This document shows positions 43,150 to 52,429 of a stretch of DNA of 64,000 nucleotides, in pieces. The stretch is from Xylanimonas protaetiae. GTDB lineage: Bacteria > Actinomycetota > Actinomycetes > Actinomycetales > Cellulomonadaceae. The stretch spans positions 992,001 to 1,056,000 of the forward strand of contig NZ_CP035493.1 in assembly GCF_004135385.1 (NCBI RefSeq), given 5' to 3'. Position 1 is the stretch's first letter. Each line of letters starts with the position of its first letter. The notes beneath the pieces are model-generated. The model had not been told where the DNA came from. It was given only the letters and a program-made list of their open reading frames with translations, and ran no database searches. Both the position numbers and the translations under genes were made by a program.

Positions 43150-46089
43150 GTGCGCCGTTCCACGAGTGTGCCGCTGGTGGCCCGCGAGGCCGAGGTCGCG
43201 ACGTTCCGCCGCGCCCTGGCGCGCGCGGGCGAGGGCCGGCCGGGCGTGCTGCTCGTGGGCGCCGACGCCGGGGTGGGCAAGACGCGCCTCGTCACGCACC
43301 TGGCCGGGCTCGCCGAGCAGGCGGGCGCGCGCGTCGTCGTCGCGCACTGCGTGGACCTCGGCGAGGTGGGCATCCCGTTCCTGCCGTTCTCGGAGGCGCT
43401 CGCGCTGCTGCGCGACGACGGCGGCGCCGTCGAGGCGGCGATCCGCGAGCGCCCCGCGCTCGGCCGGCTCCTCGACCCCGGGGTCGCGCCCGCCGCGCAG
43501 GTGGACGACGTCGCGGAGCGGCTCCAGCTGCTCGACGGCATCCGCTGCTGCCTGGGCGAGGCGGGCCGGGCCGGGGCACCGCTCGTGCTGGTGCTCGAGG
43601 ACCTGCACTGGGCGGAGCCGTCGACGCGCGACGTGCTGCGCTTCCTCGTGGCGCGGCTGCGGGCCGAGCACCTGCTCATCGTGGGCACGTTCCGCACGGA
43701 CGACCTGGACCGGCGCCACCCGCTGCGGCCGGTGCTCGCGGAGCTGTACCGCCAGCCGGCGGTCGAGCGCGTCGACCTGGAGCCGTTCACGGCCGACGAG
43801 CTGCGCCGGTTCACCACCGCGCTCGCGGAGGCGCCGCTGCCCGACGCCGAGTTCGAGCAGGTGCGGAGCCGGTCGGAGGGGAACGCGTTCTTCGCAGAGG
43901 AGCTGCTCGGCGCGGACGGCCCGTCGGAGGGCCTGCCGTGGTCGCTCAGCGACGTGCTGCACGCGCGCCTCCAGCGCCTCGACCCGACGGTGCACGAGCT
44001 GGCCCGCGTCGCGTCGGTGGCGGGCCGCCTCGTCAAGGAGGACCTGCTGCGCGCGACGGCGGCCCGGACGCGCACGTTCGAGGACCCCGCGGTGCTCGAC
44101 GCGGCGCTGCGCGACGCCGTCGCGCACCAGGTCTTCGAGGTCGAGGGCAGCAAGCTGGCGTTCCGGCACGCGCTGCTCGCCGAGGCGCTCTACCTGGACC
44201 TGCTGCCGGGAGAACAGTCGCGGCTGCACCGCGCCTACCTGGCCACGCTGACCGACGACCCGTCGCTGGGCGGCCCCGCGCAGCGCGCGCACCACGCCCT
44301 CCGGGGCCACGACCTGCCGACGGCGCTCGCCGCGTCCCACGAGGCCGCCGCCCGGGCGGCGCGCGTGCTCGCCCCCGACGAGGAGCTCCGCCACCTCGAG
44401 CAGGTGCTCTCGCTGTGGGACGCCGTGCCCGACGCGGAGGCGCTCACGGGCGCCGACAAGGCCGACGTCGCGCTCGCCGCGTCCGAGGCGGCCAGCCGCG
44501 CCGGCCTGTTCTCGCGCGCGGACCAGCTCGCGCGCCGCGCCGTCGAGCATCTCGACGAGGACAAGCACCGGCAGGCCGTGGCACGCGACCTGCTCGCGCG
44601 GCACCTGCTCGACGAGGACCGCATCGACGACGCGTACGAGCAGGCGGAGCTCGCCGTCGCGCAGCTCGAGGCGGAGGACCCGTCGCCGGCCCTCGCGTGG
44701 GCCACCGCGCGGCGCGCCCGCGTGCTGCTCAACCTGGAGCGCGACGACGAGGCCGCCGCCGCCGCGACGCAGGCCGTGGAGGTCGCGTTCGCGGTGGGCG
44801 CGCCCGGCGCGGAGGCCGACGCCCTGACGACGCTCGCGATCCTCGAGGCCGACGACCCGGACGCCGCGGCCACGCTCCTGGCCACGGCCCGCGCCCGCGC
44901 GGCCGACGCCGGCGAGCTGCTCGCCGAGCTGCGCACGACGCAGAACCTGTCGACCACGCACTTCTACGGCGGCGACCTCGACCGCGCGGACGCCGTGGTC
45001 TCCGAGGGGGTCGAGCGCGCGGACTCGACCGGCCTGTCGTGGAGCTCGGCGGGGCAGCAGCTCCACGTGCTCGACGAGCTGTTCCGCTACGTGCGCGGCG
45101 ACCTCGCCGCGCGGCCGCTCCCCGCGGGCCTGCCCGCCCCGGCCGTCCCGTTCCTCGCGTCCGTGCAGCTCTACGCGGCCGTCGCGCGCGGCGACGCCGA
45201 CGCCATCGCCCGCTGCGAGGCGCTGCGCCCCGCGTGGGAGCGCGACGGCCAGATCGCCCTGTACGCGGGCGGCACGCTCGTGGACGCGCTCACCTGGGCG
45301 GGCCGGCACGACGACGCCGTCGCGACCGCCGTCGAGGTCGCGGAGTTCCTCGGCACGGTGTGGTCCGAGTTCTTCCTGGGCCGCATCTGGATCAGCGCGC
45401 TCGCGCTCGCCGCCCTGGCCGACGCCGCCGAGCTCGTCCCGGCGGGCTCGGGCGCGCGGGAGCGCGACGCGGCCCGGGCGCGGCTGCTCGAGGTGGGCGG
45501 CACGCTGGGCGAGGTCGCGCACACCACCGCCGTCCGCGGTCGCCCGCGCGGCGGGCAGCTCGGGCCCGAGGGCCGCGCGTGGCTGCTGCGCGCCGACGCC
45601 GAGCTGGCCCGGCTGCGCGCCGCGGCGTCGGGCGCCCCCGCGGACCCGGCGCTGTGGGAGGCCACGGTGCGCGAGTTCGGCTACGGCTACCGGTACGAGG
45701 AGGCCCGCTCGCGGTTCCGCTGGGCGCAGGCGCTGCACGCCGTCGCCGACGGCGCGGCCGCCGCGCGAGAGGCCGCCGTCGCGCTCGCGGAGGCCGACGC
45801 CATGGGTGCCGCGCCGCTGGCCGGGGCCGTGCGCGAGTGGGCGCGCCGGGCCCGCGTCGTCGTGCCCGGGACGCCGCGCCGGGCGCACGAGGCCGTGCTC
45901 ACGGACCGCGAGGAGGAGGTGCTCTCCCTGGTGGCCGAGGGGCTGTCCAACCGGCAGATCGGCGAGCGGCTCTTCATCAGCACCAAGACGGTGAGCGTCC
46001 ACGTGTCCAACCTGCTGGCGAAGCTCGGCGTCTCGGGGCGGGCCGAGGCCGTCGACGTCGCCCACCGGCGCGGGCTGCTGAGCGTGTGA
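43150..46089 (+). CDS. LuxR-family ATP-binding regulator (LAL/MalT-like)
   Basis: 979 residues. N-terminal AAA/STAND ATPase with Walker A GADAGVGKT (37-45) and Walker B LVLVLEDLHWAE (about 145-156), a long TPR-like helical region (about 330-850), and a C-terminal LuxR HTH: LTDREEEVLSLVAEGLSNRQ then IGERLFISTKTVSVHVSNLL. Such regulators switch on target genes when a ligand binds the helical sensor. GTG at 43150 follows CACGAT (43137-43142) by 7 nt, leaderless type. It precedes the SpoIIE phosphatase and ECF sigma genes on the same strand, each with its own promoter hexamer. Confidence 0.9.
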   Translation: MRRSTSVPLVAREAEVATFRRALARAGEGRPGVLLVGADAGVGKTRLVTHLAGLAEQAGARVVVAHCVDLGEVGIPFLPFSEALALLRDDGGAVEAAIRERPALGRLLDPGVAPAAQVDDVAERLQLLDGIRCCLGEAGRAGAPLVLVLEDLHWAEPSTRDVLRFLVARLRAEHLLIVGTFRTDDLDRRHPLRPVLAELYRQPAVERVDLEPFTADELRRFTTALAEAPLPDAEFEQVRSRSEGNAFFAEELLGADGPSEGLPWSLSDVLHARLQRLDPTVHELARVASVAGRLVKEDLLRATAARTRTFEDPAVLDAALRDAVAHQVFEVEGSKLAFRHALLAEALYLDLLPGEQSRLHRAYLATLTDDPSLGGPAQRAHHALRGHDLPTALAASHEAAARAARVLAPDEELRHLEQVLSLWDAVPDAEALTGADKADVALAASEAASRAGLFSRADQLARRAVEHLDEDKHRQAVARDLLARHLLDEDRIDDAYEQAELAVAQLEAEDPSPALAWATARRARVLLNLERDDEAAAAATQAVEVAFAVGAPGAEADALTTLAILEADDPDAAATLLATARARAADAGELLAELRTTQNLSTTHFYGGDLDRADAVVSEGVERADSTGLSWSSAGQQLHVLDELFRYVRGDLAARPLPAGLPAPAVPFLASVQLYAAVARGDADAIARCEALRPAWERDGQIALYAGGTLVDALTWAGRHDDAVATAVEVAEFLGTVWSEFFLGRIWISALALAALADAAELVPAGSGARERDAARARLLEVGGTLGEVAHTTAVRGRPRGGQLGPEGRAWLLRADAELARLRAAASGAPADPALWEATVREFGYGYRYEEARSRFRWAQALHAVADGAAAAREAAVALAEADAMGAAPLAGAVREWARRARVVVPGTPRRAHEAVLTDREEEVLSLVAEGLSNRQIGERLFISTKTVSVHVSNLLAKLGVSGRAEAVDVAHRRGLLSV

Positions 46090-46163
46090 CAGGGCCGGTC
46101 CGCAGGGGCGCACGTTCCGCGCCGTCGGTGGAGCGAACCCGCGATCTGCACCATCCTGGGGCG

Positions 46164-48512
46164 ATGGCCACGAACGCGCAGGCTGCCTCGCAGCCCCGCC
46201 TGGGCCTCACGCACGCCGACGACGCGTTCGACCGCATCGCACGGCTCGTGCGCCGCCAGCTCGACGTCTCCATGGCGACCGTCGCGCTCGTCGCCCCCGA
46301 CGGCCTCGTGCTCCCCGGCGCCCTGGGCATGCCCGAGCCGTACCAGACCACGCGCCGCCTCGACCACGCGGCCACGCTCACGCAGCGCGTCGTCGAGACC
46401 GGCAGCCCGATCGTGCTCCGGGACGTCACGACGAACCCCGAGGCGGCCGCGGTGTGCCGGCTCTTCGGGGCGGGCAACGGCGCCGTCGTCGTGCTGCCGG
46501 TGCACGCGGCCGACGACGTCCCCGTCGGCGCGCTCGTCGCCATGGACACCTCGCCGCGCGAGTGGACGGGGGCCGACCTCGCCACGCTCGCCGACCTCGC
46601 GGCGTCGTGCTCCGGCGAGATCCGGCTGCGCACGGAGCGCGAGCGCGCGCGGCAGGCGGAGCGCGCGGCCCGCCGGGAGCAGCGGCGCTCGCAGCTGCTG
46701 CTGAGCCTGTCGGAGGCGTTCGCGGGCGCGACGACGGCCGTGCAGGTCGAGCGGGCGCTGCGCGGCGTCGTCGCGCGCGGGACGGGCGCGTCCGCGAGCT
46801 ACCTCGCGCTCGTCGAGCCCGACGGGCGCGGGGTGACGTTCGTCTCGGGCGTGCCGGACATCGCGCCCCAGGCGGCGGGCGGCGGCGGGTCGATCAACCC
46901 GCTGCGGGCGCGGACCGACTCGAACCTGCCGGTCTGCGAGGTGGCCCGCACGGGCGTCCCCCTGTTCTTCGCAGGGGCCGGAGAGCTGCTCGCGCGCTAC
47001 CCCGGCCTGGCGGGGCTGCTGCGCAACGACGGCGCGTGCTCGGTCCTGCCCGTGCACGCCGACGGCCGCGTCGTCGCGGTCGTCTGCACGCGGTGGGACA
47101 TGCCGCGCGCGCACGACGCCGACACCTCGTCGCTCGAGGCGACGCTGACGCCGTACGTCGCGCACGCCCTGGACCGCGTCGCGCTGCTGGAGGCGCGCCG
47201 GCAGGTGGCCACGACGCTGCAGGACGCGCTGCTCACCGACCCGCCGGCGGTCGCGCACCTCGACATCGCGACGACGTACGAGCCCGCGACGCGCACCGAC
47301 CAGGTGGGCGGCGACTGGTACGACGTCGTCGCCGTCGACGACGACACGACGCTGCTGATGATCGGCGACGTCGCCGGGCACGACATGCAGGCCGCCGCGC
47401 ACATGGGCCAGCTGCGCTCCATGCTGCGCGCGCTCGCGTGGAGCCACGACGAGACGCCGTCGGTGCTGCTGACCCTGCTCGACCGGGTGAACCACCAGCT
47501 CGGGCCGCGGGCGGGCGCGACGGCCGTCGTCGTCCGGCTGGAACGGCTGCCCGTCGTCGGCGAGCACCCGCACACGCCGGGGACGTACGCCGTGACCTGG
47601 TCGAACGCCGGGCACCCGCCGCCGCTCGTGCTGCGCGCGGACGGCACCGTGGAGGTGCTGCGCCCGAAGTCGGACCTGCTGCTGGGGGTGGTGCCGGCCG
47701 TCGAGCGCACCGACCACGCCACGATGCTGCGGCCCGGCGAGACGCTGCTGCTGTACACGGACGGGCTCGTCGAGGCGCGCGGGACGATGCTCATCGACCG
47801 GATCGACCTGCTCGCCCGGACGCTGCGCGCGTCGGCGTCCGTCGCGACCGCCGCGCTGCCGGGCACGCTCGTGCGCGCGCTCGTGCCCGCGCTCGCGCCG
47901 CAGCGCGACGACGTCGCGGTGCTCGCCGTGCGGGCGCGCGTCGCGGCCGTCCCCGACTTCGCGTCCTCGGAGGCGGCGGCGTCGCTGGCCGTCCTCTCGG
48001 AGGAGTCGGCGGCGTCCGCGGCGTCGGCGTCGACTCCACCGTCGCCCGACGACGCGGCGCCGTCCGTCGGCTCGGTGGTGCGGGCCGAGCGGCGGGTCGC
48101 GGAGTCGCTGGCGGAGCTGGGGCCCGCGCGGCGCTGGATCGACGACATCCTCGAGACGTCCGGGGTGGCGCAGCGCGAGCGGCGCACCGCCATGCTGCTC
48201 TCGAGCGAGCTGCTCACCAACGCCCTCGAGCACGGGGGCGGACCCGTGACGGCGATGGTCGAGGTGGACGCCGTGACCGCGCTCGTGCGCGTGGGCGTGC
48301 GCGACGCCTCCCGCGTGCGCCCGCAGCTGCGCCACCCCGAGCCGCACGAGCTGTCGGGACGCGGCGTGGAGTTCCTCGAGCGGCTCGCGGCGCGGTGGGG
48401 CGTCATCGACCACGCGGGCACCGAGACCGTGGGACGGCACGGTCAGGACCTCACCGGCAAGACGGTGTGGTTCGAGCTGCGACCCGGGCAGCGTGTCAGA
48501 CCCCGGGCGTAG
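46164..48512 (+). CDS. GAF-GAF-SpoIIE phosphatase with C-terminal anti-sigma-like HATPase
   Basis: 782-residue cytoplasmic signalling protein. GAF 1 about residues 20-155; coiled-coil linker RERARQAERAARREQRR (about 158-180); GAF 2 about 190-345; PP2C-type SpoIIE phosphatase about 360-590 with GGDWYDVVAVDD and GDVAGHDMQAA metal-binding motifs and LLLYTDGLVEARG; Ala/Ser-rich linker; and a C-terminal HATPase_c (RsbW-like) with LLSSELLTNALEHGGGP. Phosphatase and kinase on one chain suggest control of an anti-sigma-factor antagonist in stress response; no partner gene of that kind is adjacent. ATG at 46164 is leaderless type (CATCCT, 6-nt gap). Confidence 0.9.
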   Translation: MATNAQAASQPRLGLTHADDAFDRIARLVRRQLDVSMATVALVAPDGLVLPGALGMPEPYQTTRRLDHAATLTQRVVETGSPIVLRDVTTNPEAAAVCRLFGAGNGAVVVLPVHAADDVPVGALVAMDTSPREWTGADLATLADLAASCSGEIRLRTERERARQAERAARREQRRSQLLLSLSEAFAGATTAVQVERALRGVVARGTGASASYLALVEPDGRGVTFVSGVPDIAPQAAGGGGSINPLRARTDSNLPVCEVARTGVPLFFAGAGELLARYPGLAGLLRNDGACSVLPVHADGRVVAVVCTRWDMPRAHDADTSSLEATLTPYVAHALDRVALLEARRQVATTLQDALLTDPPAVAHLDIATTYEPATRTDQVGGDWYDVVAVDDDTTLLMIGDVAGHDMQAAAHMGQLRSMLRALAWSHDETPSVLLTLLDRVNHQLGPRAGATAVVVRLERLPVVGEHPHTPGTYAVTWSNAGHPPPLVLRADGTVEVLRPKSDLLLGVVPAVERTDHATMLRPGETLLLYTDGLVEARGTMLIDRIDLLARTLRASASVATAALPGTLVRALVPALAPQRDDVAVLAVRARVAAVPDFASSEAAASLAVLSEESAASAASASTPPSPDDAAPSVGSVVRAERRVAESLAELGPARRWIDDILETSGVAQRERRTAMLLSSELLTNALEHGGGPVTAMVEVDAVTALVRVGVRDASRVRPQLRHPEPHELSGRGVEFLERLAARWGVIDHAGTETVGRHGQDLTGKTVWFELRPGQRVRPRA

Positions 48513-48522
48513 CGTGTGACCC

Positions 48523-49524
48523 ATGACACAGACGCTCGCGGACGAAGACCTCGCGTCGACGCTCGACGCGTACCGGTCGGAGCTGACCGGGTACTGCTAC
48601 CGCCTGCTCGGCGGCGCCTCGGACGCCGACGACGCGGTCCAGGAGACGATGCTGCGCGCCTGGCGCGCCTACGACCGGTTCGAGGGGCGCTCGTCGCTGC
48701 GCTCCTGGCTGTACCGGATCGCGACCAACGTGTGCTTCGACCAGCTCGGCTCCGCCGCGCACCGGCGCGAGCGGCCCATGGGGCTGGGCGCCGCGCAGCC
48801 CCCAGAGCTCGAGCGGTTCGGCGACGTGCTGCCCGAGGAGCGCTGGGTCGAGCCCGTGCCCGACGACGCCGTGCTGCCCCGGTCGGGCGACCCCGCGCAG
48901 ATGGCCGTCGGCCACGAGTCGATCCGGCTCGCGTTCGTCGCCGCGCTCCAGCACCTGCCCCCGCGCCAGCGGGCGGTGCTCGTGCTGCGCGAGGTGCTGC
49001 GCTGGTCGGCCGCGGAGGTCTCGGACCTGCTCGACATGAGCGTGGCGGCCGTGAACTCCGCGCTGCAGCGGGCCCGCGCGACGCTGGGCGAGAAGGCGCC
49101 CACGCCCGAGACGACCGCACCCCTGCCGGGCGAGGCGTGGCGCGACGCGCTGCTGGAGCGCTATCTCGACGCGTTCGAGCGCTACGACATGGACGAGCTG
49201 GTCAAGCTGCTGCGCGAGGACGCGCTGCTCAACATGCCGCCGTACTCGATGTGGGTCCAGGGCCGCAGCAACGTCGTCACGTGGATGCTCGGCCCGGGCG
49301 CGGAGTGCCGCGGCTCGCGGTGCATCCCCGTGCGGGCCAACGGCTCGCCGGCGTTCGGGCAGTACCGCCCGGACCTCGCCCACGGCGGGTACTACGCGTG
49401 GGGCCTGACGGTCCTCGAGGTGGACGCCGAGGGCCTGGTCCGCGGCATCACGGCCTTCCTGGACACGGAGGCGTGGTTTCCGCGCTTCGGCCTGCCGCTG
49501 CGCCTCGACGACGACGCGGCGTGA
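48523..49524 (+). CDS. ECF sigma factor with SnoaL-like C-terminal domain (SigG/SigX5 type)
   Basis: 333 residues. Sigma region 2: YCYRLLGGASDADDAVQETM and RAWRAYDRFEG; region 4: LPPRQRAVLVLREVLRWSAAEV with an HTH ending NSALQRARATL. The last 130 residues form an NTF2/SnoaL-like domain (EAWRDALLERYLDAFERYDM onward) that in this group tunes activity and replaces a separate anti-sigma factor. ATG at 48523; TAGCGT (48510-48515) 7 nt upstream overlaps the stop codon of the SpoIIE gene. Convergent with the fluoride channel genes. Confidence 0.9.
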   Translation: MTQTLADEDLASTLDAYRSELTGYCYRLLGGASDADDAVQETMLRAWRAYDRFEGRSSLRSWLYRIATNVCFDQLGSAAHRRERPMGLGAAQPPELERFGDVLPEERWVEPVPDDAVLPRSGDPAQMAVGHESIRLAFVAALQHLPPRQRAVLVLREVLRWSAAEVSDLLDMSVAAVNSALQRARATLGEKAPTPETTAPLPGEAWRDALLERYLDAFERYDMDELVKLLREDALLNMPPYSMWVQGRSNVVTWMLGPGAECRGSRCIPVRANGSPAFGQYRPDLAHGGYYAWGLTVLEVDAEGLVRGITAFLDTEAWFPRFGLPLRLDDDAA

Positions 49525-49536
49525 CCGCGGAGGCCC

Positions 49537-49932
49537 CTAGCCTCCCGCCACCGCCAGCACGACGCCGATCCCGGCGGCCACCGCCGCCACCGTGAGCACC
49601 AGCGTTCCCAGGGTGTTGAGCAGCGCCCGCCACGGACGACCGCCGCGGGCGAGCGTCACGCTCTCGACCGTCGCCGTGGAGAACGTGGTGAACCCGCCGC
49701 AGATGCCGGTCGCGAGGAACAGGCGCCACGGCTCGAACTGCTCCGCCCCGACGGTCAGCACCAGCCCGGTGATCACACCGATGAGGAGCGACCCCAGGAC
49801 GTTGACGACGATGGTGCCGCGCGGCATGACGGAACGGCGCCGGGTGCGGATGGTGTCCGCGAGCCAGAACCGCGCGGCGGCACCCAGCCCGCCGCCGACG
49901 GCGACGACGAGGAACGCGAGCGGCGCGCTCAT
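49537..49932 (-). CDS. crcB: Fluoride ion channel FluC/CrcB, second subunit
   Basis: 131-residue, four-helix membrane protein exporting fluoride as part of a dual-topology or heterodimeric channel. The GGFTTFSTATVE motif in helix 3 (Phe box and Thr/Ser track) and an N-terminal GGGLGAAARFWLAD are diagnostic. ATG at 49932 overlaps the stop of the first subunit by 4 bp, so both are translated from one message. Two adjacent, different crcB genes usually mean an obligate heterodimer of opposite topology. Confidence 0.93.
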   Translation of the reverse strand: MSAPLAFLVVAVGGGLGAAARFWLADTIRTRRRSVMPRGTIVVNVLGSLLIGVITGLVLTVGAEQFEPWRLFLATGICGGFTTFSTATVESVTLARGGRPWRALLNTLGTLVLTVAAVAAGIGVVLAVAGG

Positions 49933-50486
49933 GCCCCGGCCCCCGCCTGCCGCGGCGCCGTGACGCCGTCGTGCCCCGACGCGGCAGCGTCGCCCTGCCC
50001 CGGCGCGGCAGCGTCGTCCCGCCCCGGCGAGCCCGCCTCGCGCAGCAGCCGGCCCGTCGACGACGGCGGGACGCGCTGCGCCAGCAGCACGCCGACGACG
50101 GCGGCCAGCGTCCCGGCGACGAGCGTCGCGGCCATGTACCCCACCGCGACGAGCACCGCGCCGTCGTGCAGCAGGCGCTCGGTCTCGAGCGCGAACGAGG
50201 ACCACGTGGTGAACCCGCCCAGCACGCCCGTGCCGAGCGTGAGGCGGAGGCGCTGCAGGCGCCGGGACTCCGGCCCGCGCCGCGCGAGCGCCTCCAGCAG
50301 GAACCCGAGCAGCAGCGCGCCGACGACGTTGACGACGAGCGTCCCGAGCGGCCACCCGGACCCGGTGGGCGGCAGCGCGAGCGCGACGGCGTACCGGGCC
50401 ACCGACCCGGCGGCCCCGCCGAGCGCCACGAGCCCGAGGAGCCGCGGGTCGCGGTGCGGTGGCGGGGGCGGGACGGGGCTGGTCAC
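49929..50486 (-). CDS. crcB: Fluoride ion channel FluC/CrcB, first subunit
   Basis: 185 residues: a short Pro-rich N-terminus, four membrane helices with GGAAGSVARYAVAL and GGFTTWSSFALE motifs, and a 40-residue polar tail with repeated GRDDAAAPGQ / GHDGVTAPRQ-like segments. GTG at 50486 is chosen because CACAAT (50499-50494) sits 7 nt upstream; the ATG at 50495 would overlap that hexamer. Because the transcript appears leaderless there is no room for a fluoride riboswitch. Partner of the downstream subunit. Confidence 0.92.
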   Translation of the reverse strand: MTSPVPPPPPHRDPRLLGLVALGGAAGSVARYAVALALPPTGSGWPLGTLVVNVVGALLLGFLLEALARRGPESRRLQRLRLTLGTGVLGGFTTWSSFALETERLLHDGAVLVAVGYMAATLVAGTLAAVVGVLLAQRVPPSSTGRLLREAGSPGRDDAAAPGQGDAAASGHDGVTAPRQAGAGA

Positions 50487-50577
50487 GCGCCCCATTGTGC
50501 CGCTCGGCGGCGCCGGCACCGGCGCGCGTGGCGTGGAACCCCGGCGGGGCGTCGGGCCCGCGTGGGACCCTGCTGCC

Positions 50578-51510
50578 GTGAGCCTCCTGCTGCTGGACAC
50601 CGCGTCGCTCTACTTCCGCGCGTTCTACGGCGTGCCCGACACGCTGCGCTCGCCCCGCGGCGAGCCCGTCAACGCGATCCGCGGGCTGCTCGACACCATC
50701 GCGTTCCTGGTCACCGAGCACCGTCCGGACCGCGTGGTCGCGTGCTGGGACGACGACTGGCGACCGGCGTGGCGCGTCGAGCTCATCCCGTCGTACAAGG
50801 CGCACCGCGTCGCCGTGCCCGGCGCCGGGGCAGGCGGCACCGACGTCGAGGAGGTGCCCGACCTGCTGTCCCCGCAGGTTCCCGTCATCGCGTCGGTGCT
50901 CGAGGCCCTCGGCATCGCCCGCGTCGGCGCACCCGGCTACGAGGCTGACGACGTCATCGGCACGCTCGTGGCCCGCGAGGTCGCGGCCGGGCGCGCGCCG
51001 ACGTCGATCATGACGGGCGATCGCGACCTGTTCCAGCTCGTCGACGACGCCGCCGGCGTGCGCGTCCTGTACCCGGCGCGCGGCGTGCGGGACCCCGACG
51101 TCGTCGACCAGGCGCGGCTCGCCGAGAAGTACGGGGTGCCGTCGGGCGCCGCGTACGCCGACCTGGCCGTGCTGCGCGGCGACCCGTCCGACGGGCTGCC
51201 CGGCGTCGTCGGGATCGGGGAGAAGACGGCGGCCGGGCTGCTCGCGCGGTTCGGCACGCTCGGCGGGATCCTCGCCGCGCGCGACGCCGGGTTCGGGCTC
51301 ACCCCCGCCCAGCAGCGGCGGCTGACCGAGGGCGCGGAGTACCTCGCGGTGGCCCCGAAGGTCGTGCAGGTCGCCCGCGACGCCCCGCTCCCCGAGGTCG
51401 ACGGCACGCTGCCGCGCGCGGCCGCGTTCCCGGAGGCGCTCGGGCTGCTCACCGACCGCTGGGGCCTGCGCTCGAGCGTCGCCCGCGTGCTCGCGGCCCT
51501 CGCCGGCTGA
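50578..51510 (+). CDS. 5'-3' exonuclease (PolA N-terminal-type flap nuclease)
   Basis: Stand-alone FEN/XNI-type nuclease, 310 residues, removing RNA or DNA flaps in replication and repair. Metal-binding acids lie in LLLDTASLYFRAFYG, GYEADDVIGTLVA and TGDRDLFQLVDD; the helix-3-turn-helix DNA-binding region is GDPSDGLPGVVGIGEKTAAG. It has no polymerase domain. GTG at 50578 follows GACCCT by 6 nt. Divergent from the fluoride channel operon. Confidence 0.92.
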   Translation: MSLLLLDTASLYFRAFYGVPDTLRSPRGEPVNAIRGLLDTIAFLVTEHRPDRVVACWDDDWRPAWRVELIPSYKAHRVAVPGAGAGGTDVEEVPDLLSPQVPVIASVLEALGIARVGAPGYEADDVIGTLVAREVAAGRAPTSIMTGDRDLFQLVDDAAGVRVLYPARGVRDPDVVDQARLAEKYGVPSGAAYADLAVLRGDPSDGLPGVVGIGEKTAAGLLARFGTLGGILAARDAGFGLTPAQQRRLTEGAEYLAVAPKVVQVARDAPLPEVDGTLPRAAAFPEALGLLTDRWGLRSSVARVLAALAG

Positions 51511-51521
51511 GCCGCCGCCCG

Positions 51522-51557
51522 GTTGCGGGCGGTCCGCCGCTCAGTTGCGGGCGGTCC
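51522..51557 (+). repeat. 14-bp direct repeat upstream of the VOC gene
   Basis: GTTGCGGGCGGTCC occurs at 51522-51535 and 51544-51557, exactly 22 bp (about two helical turns) apart, 45-80 bp before the VOC start. This spacing suits a dimeric or tandem activator or repressor, but chance duplication is possible. Confidence 0.45.
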
Positions 51558-51601
51558 CGTCGTCTGGGGTACTGACGGAAGAGCCATCACCTGGAGGAGA
51601 C

Positions 51602-52369
51602 ATGCCCGCACGCGGTCCGGTGCCCGACGGCGCCCCCGTCTGGTTCGACCTCGCGACGCCGGACCTCGACCGGTCCGTCGCGTTCTACACCGCCCTGTTC
51701 GGGTGGGAGCACACGTCCTACGGCGCGGAGTTCGGCGACTACGGCCAGCTCACCAAGGACGGTCAGGTCATCGCGGGCGTCGGGCCGCTCATGTACCCCG
51801 AGCAGGCGGCCGTCTGGGGCGTCTACCTGCGCACGTCCGACGCCGACGCGACGGCCGAGAAGGTCCGGGCCGCCGGGGGCCAGGTGTCCTTCGGACCCGA
51901 GGACATCCCCGGGCAGGGCCGGTTCCTCAACGCCGTCGACCCGGCCGGCGCCGAGATCGGGTTCTGGCAGCCGGGCGGCCAGGACGGTTTCGCCCTCGTG
52001 GGCGAGCACGGCGCCCCGGCCTGGTTCGAGACGTGGACGAACGACTACGACAAGGCCGTCGCGTTCTACGCCGACGCGGCCGGCTGGCCCGTCGCCACCT
52101 TGTCCGACACCCCGGAACTCCGCTACACCACGTACGGCGAGGGCCGCGACGCCGTCGCCGGCATCTACGACGCGACGGCCGAGCTCGCCGCCAACGGCGG
52201 CTCGTCCGGCTGGGCCGTCTACCTGGGCGCGGACGACGTCGACGCGACCGCGGCGCGGGCGCGCGAGCTCGGCGGGACGGCGCCGGGCGAGCCCGTCGAC
52301 ACCCCGTACGGCCGCCGCATCGCCGTGGCGGACCCGCACGGGACGTGGTTCCAGCTCATCTCGGTGTGA
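51602..52369 (+). CDS. VOC (glyoxalase/bleomycin-resistance) protein with two domains
   Basis: 255 residues made of two VOC modules in tandem (about 10-120 and 135-253), each beginning WFDLATPDLDRSVAFYTALF or WFETWTNDYDKAVAFYADAA. The usual metal-ligand His/Glu positions are partly replaced (Glu in the last strand is absent in module 2, which ends TWFQLISV), so binding rather than glyoxalase activity is plausible. ATG at 51602 has GGAGGA 5 nt upstream. A strong hairpin follows 5 bp after the stop. Confidence 0.88.
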   Translation: MPARGPVPDGAPVWFDLATPDLDRSVAFYTALFGWEHTSYGAEFGDYGQLTKDGQVIAGVGPLMYPEQAAVWGVYLRTSDADATAEKVRAAGGQVSFGPEDIPGQGRFLNAVDPAGAEIGFWQPGGQDGFALVGEHGAPAWFETWTNDYDKAVAFYADAAGWPVATLSDTPELRYTTYGEGRDAVAGIYDATAELAANGGSSGWAVYLGADDVDATAARARELGGTAPGEPVDTPYGRRIAVADPHGTWFQLISV

Positions 52370-52374
52370 GACGC

Positions 52375-52410
52375 GCGATGCCCTCGCGTGAGACCACGCG
52401 AGGGCATCGC
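52375..52410. terminator. Bidirectional terminator between VOC and ppc genes
   Basis: Perfect 16-bp stem (52375-52390 with 52395-52410) with the tetraloop AGAC, between convergent stop codons at 52369 and 52430. Confidence 0.88.
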
Positions 52411-52429
52411 ACACGTCGTGCGGCGGGCG

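Noticed and set aside
50400-50578. Fluoride riboswitch upstream of the crcB pair
   Set aside because: The start codon at 50486 lies 7 nt from a -10-like hexamer, leaving no leader; I see no conserved crcB-motif core.
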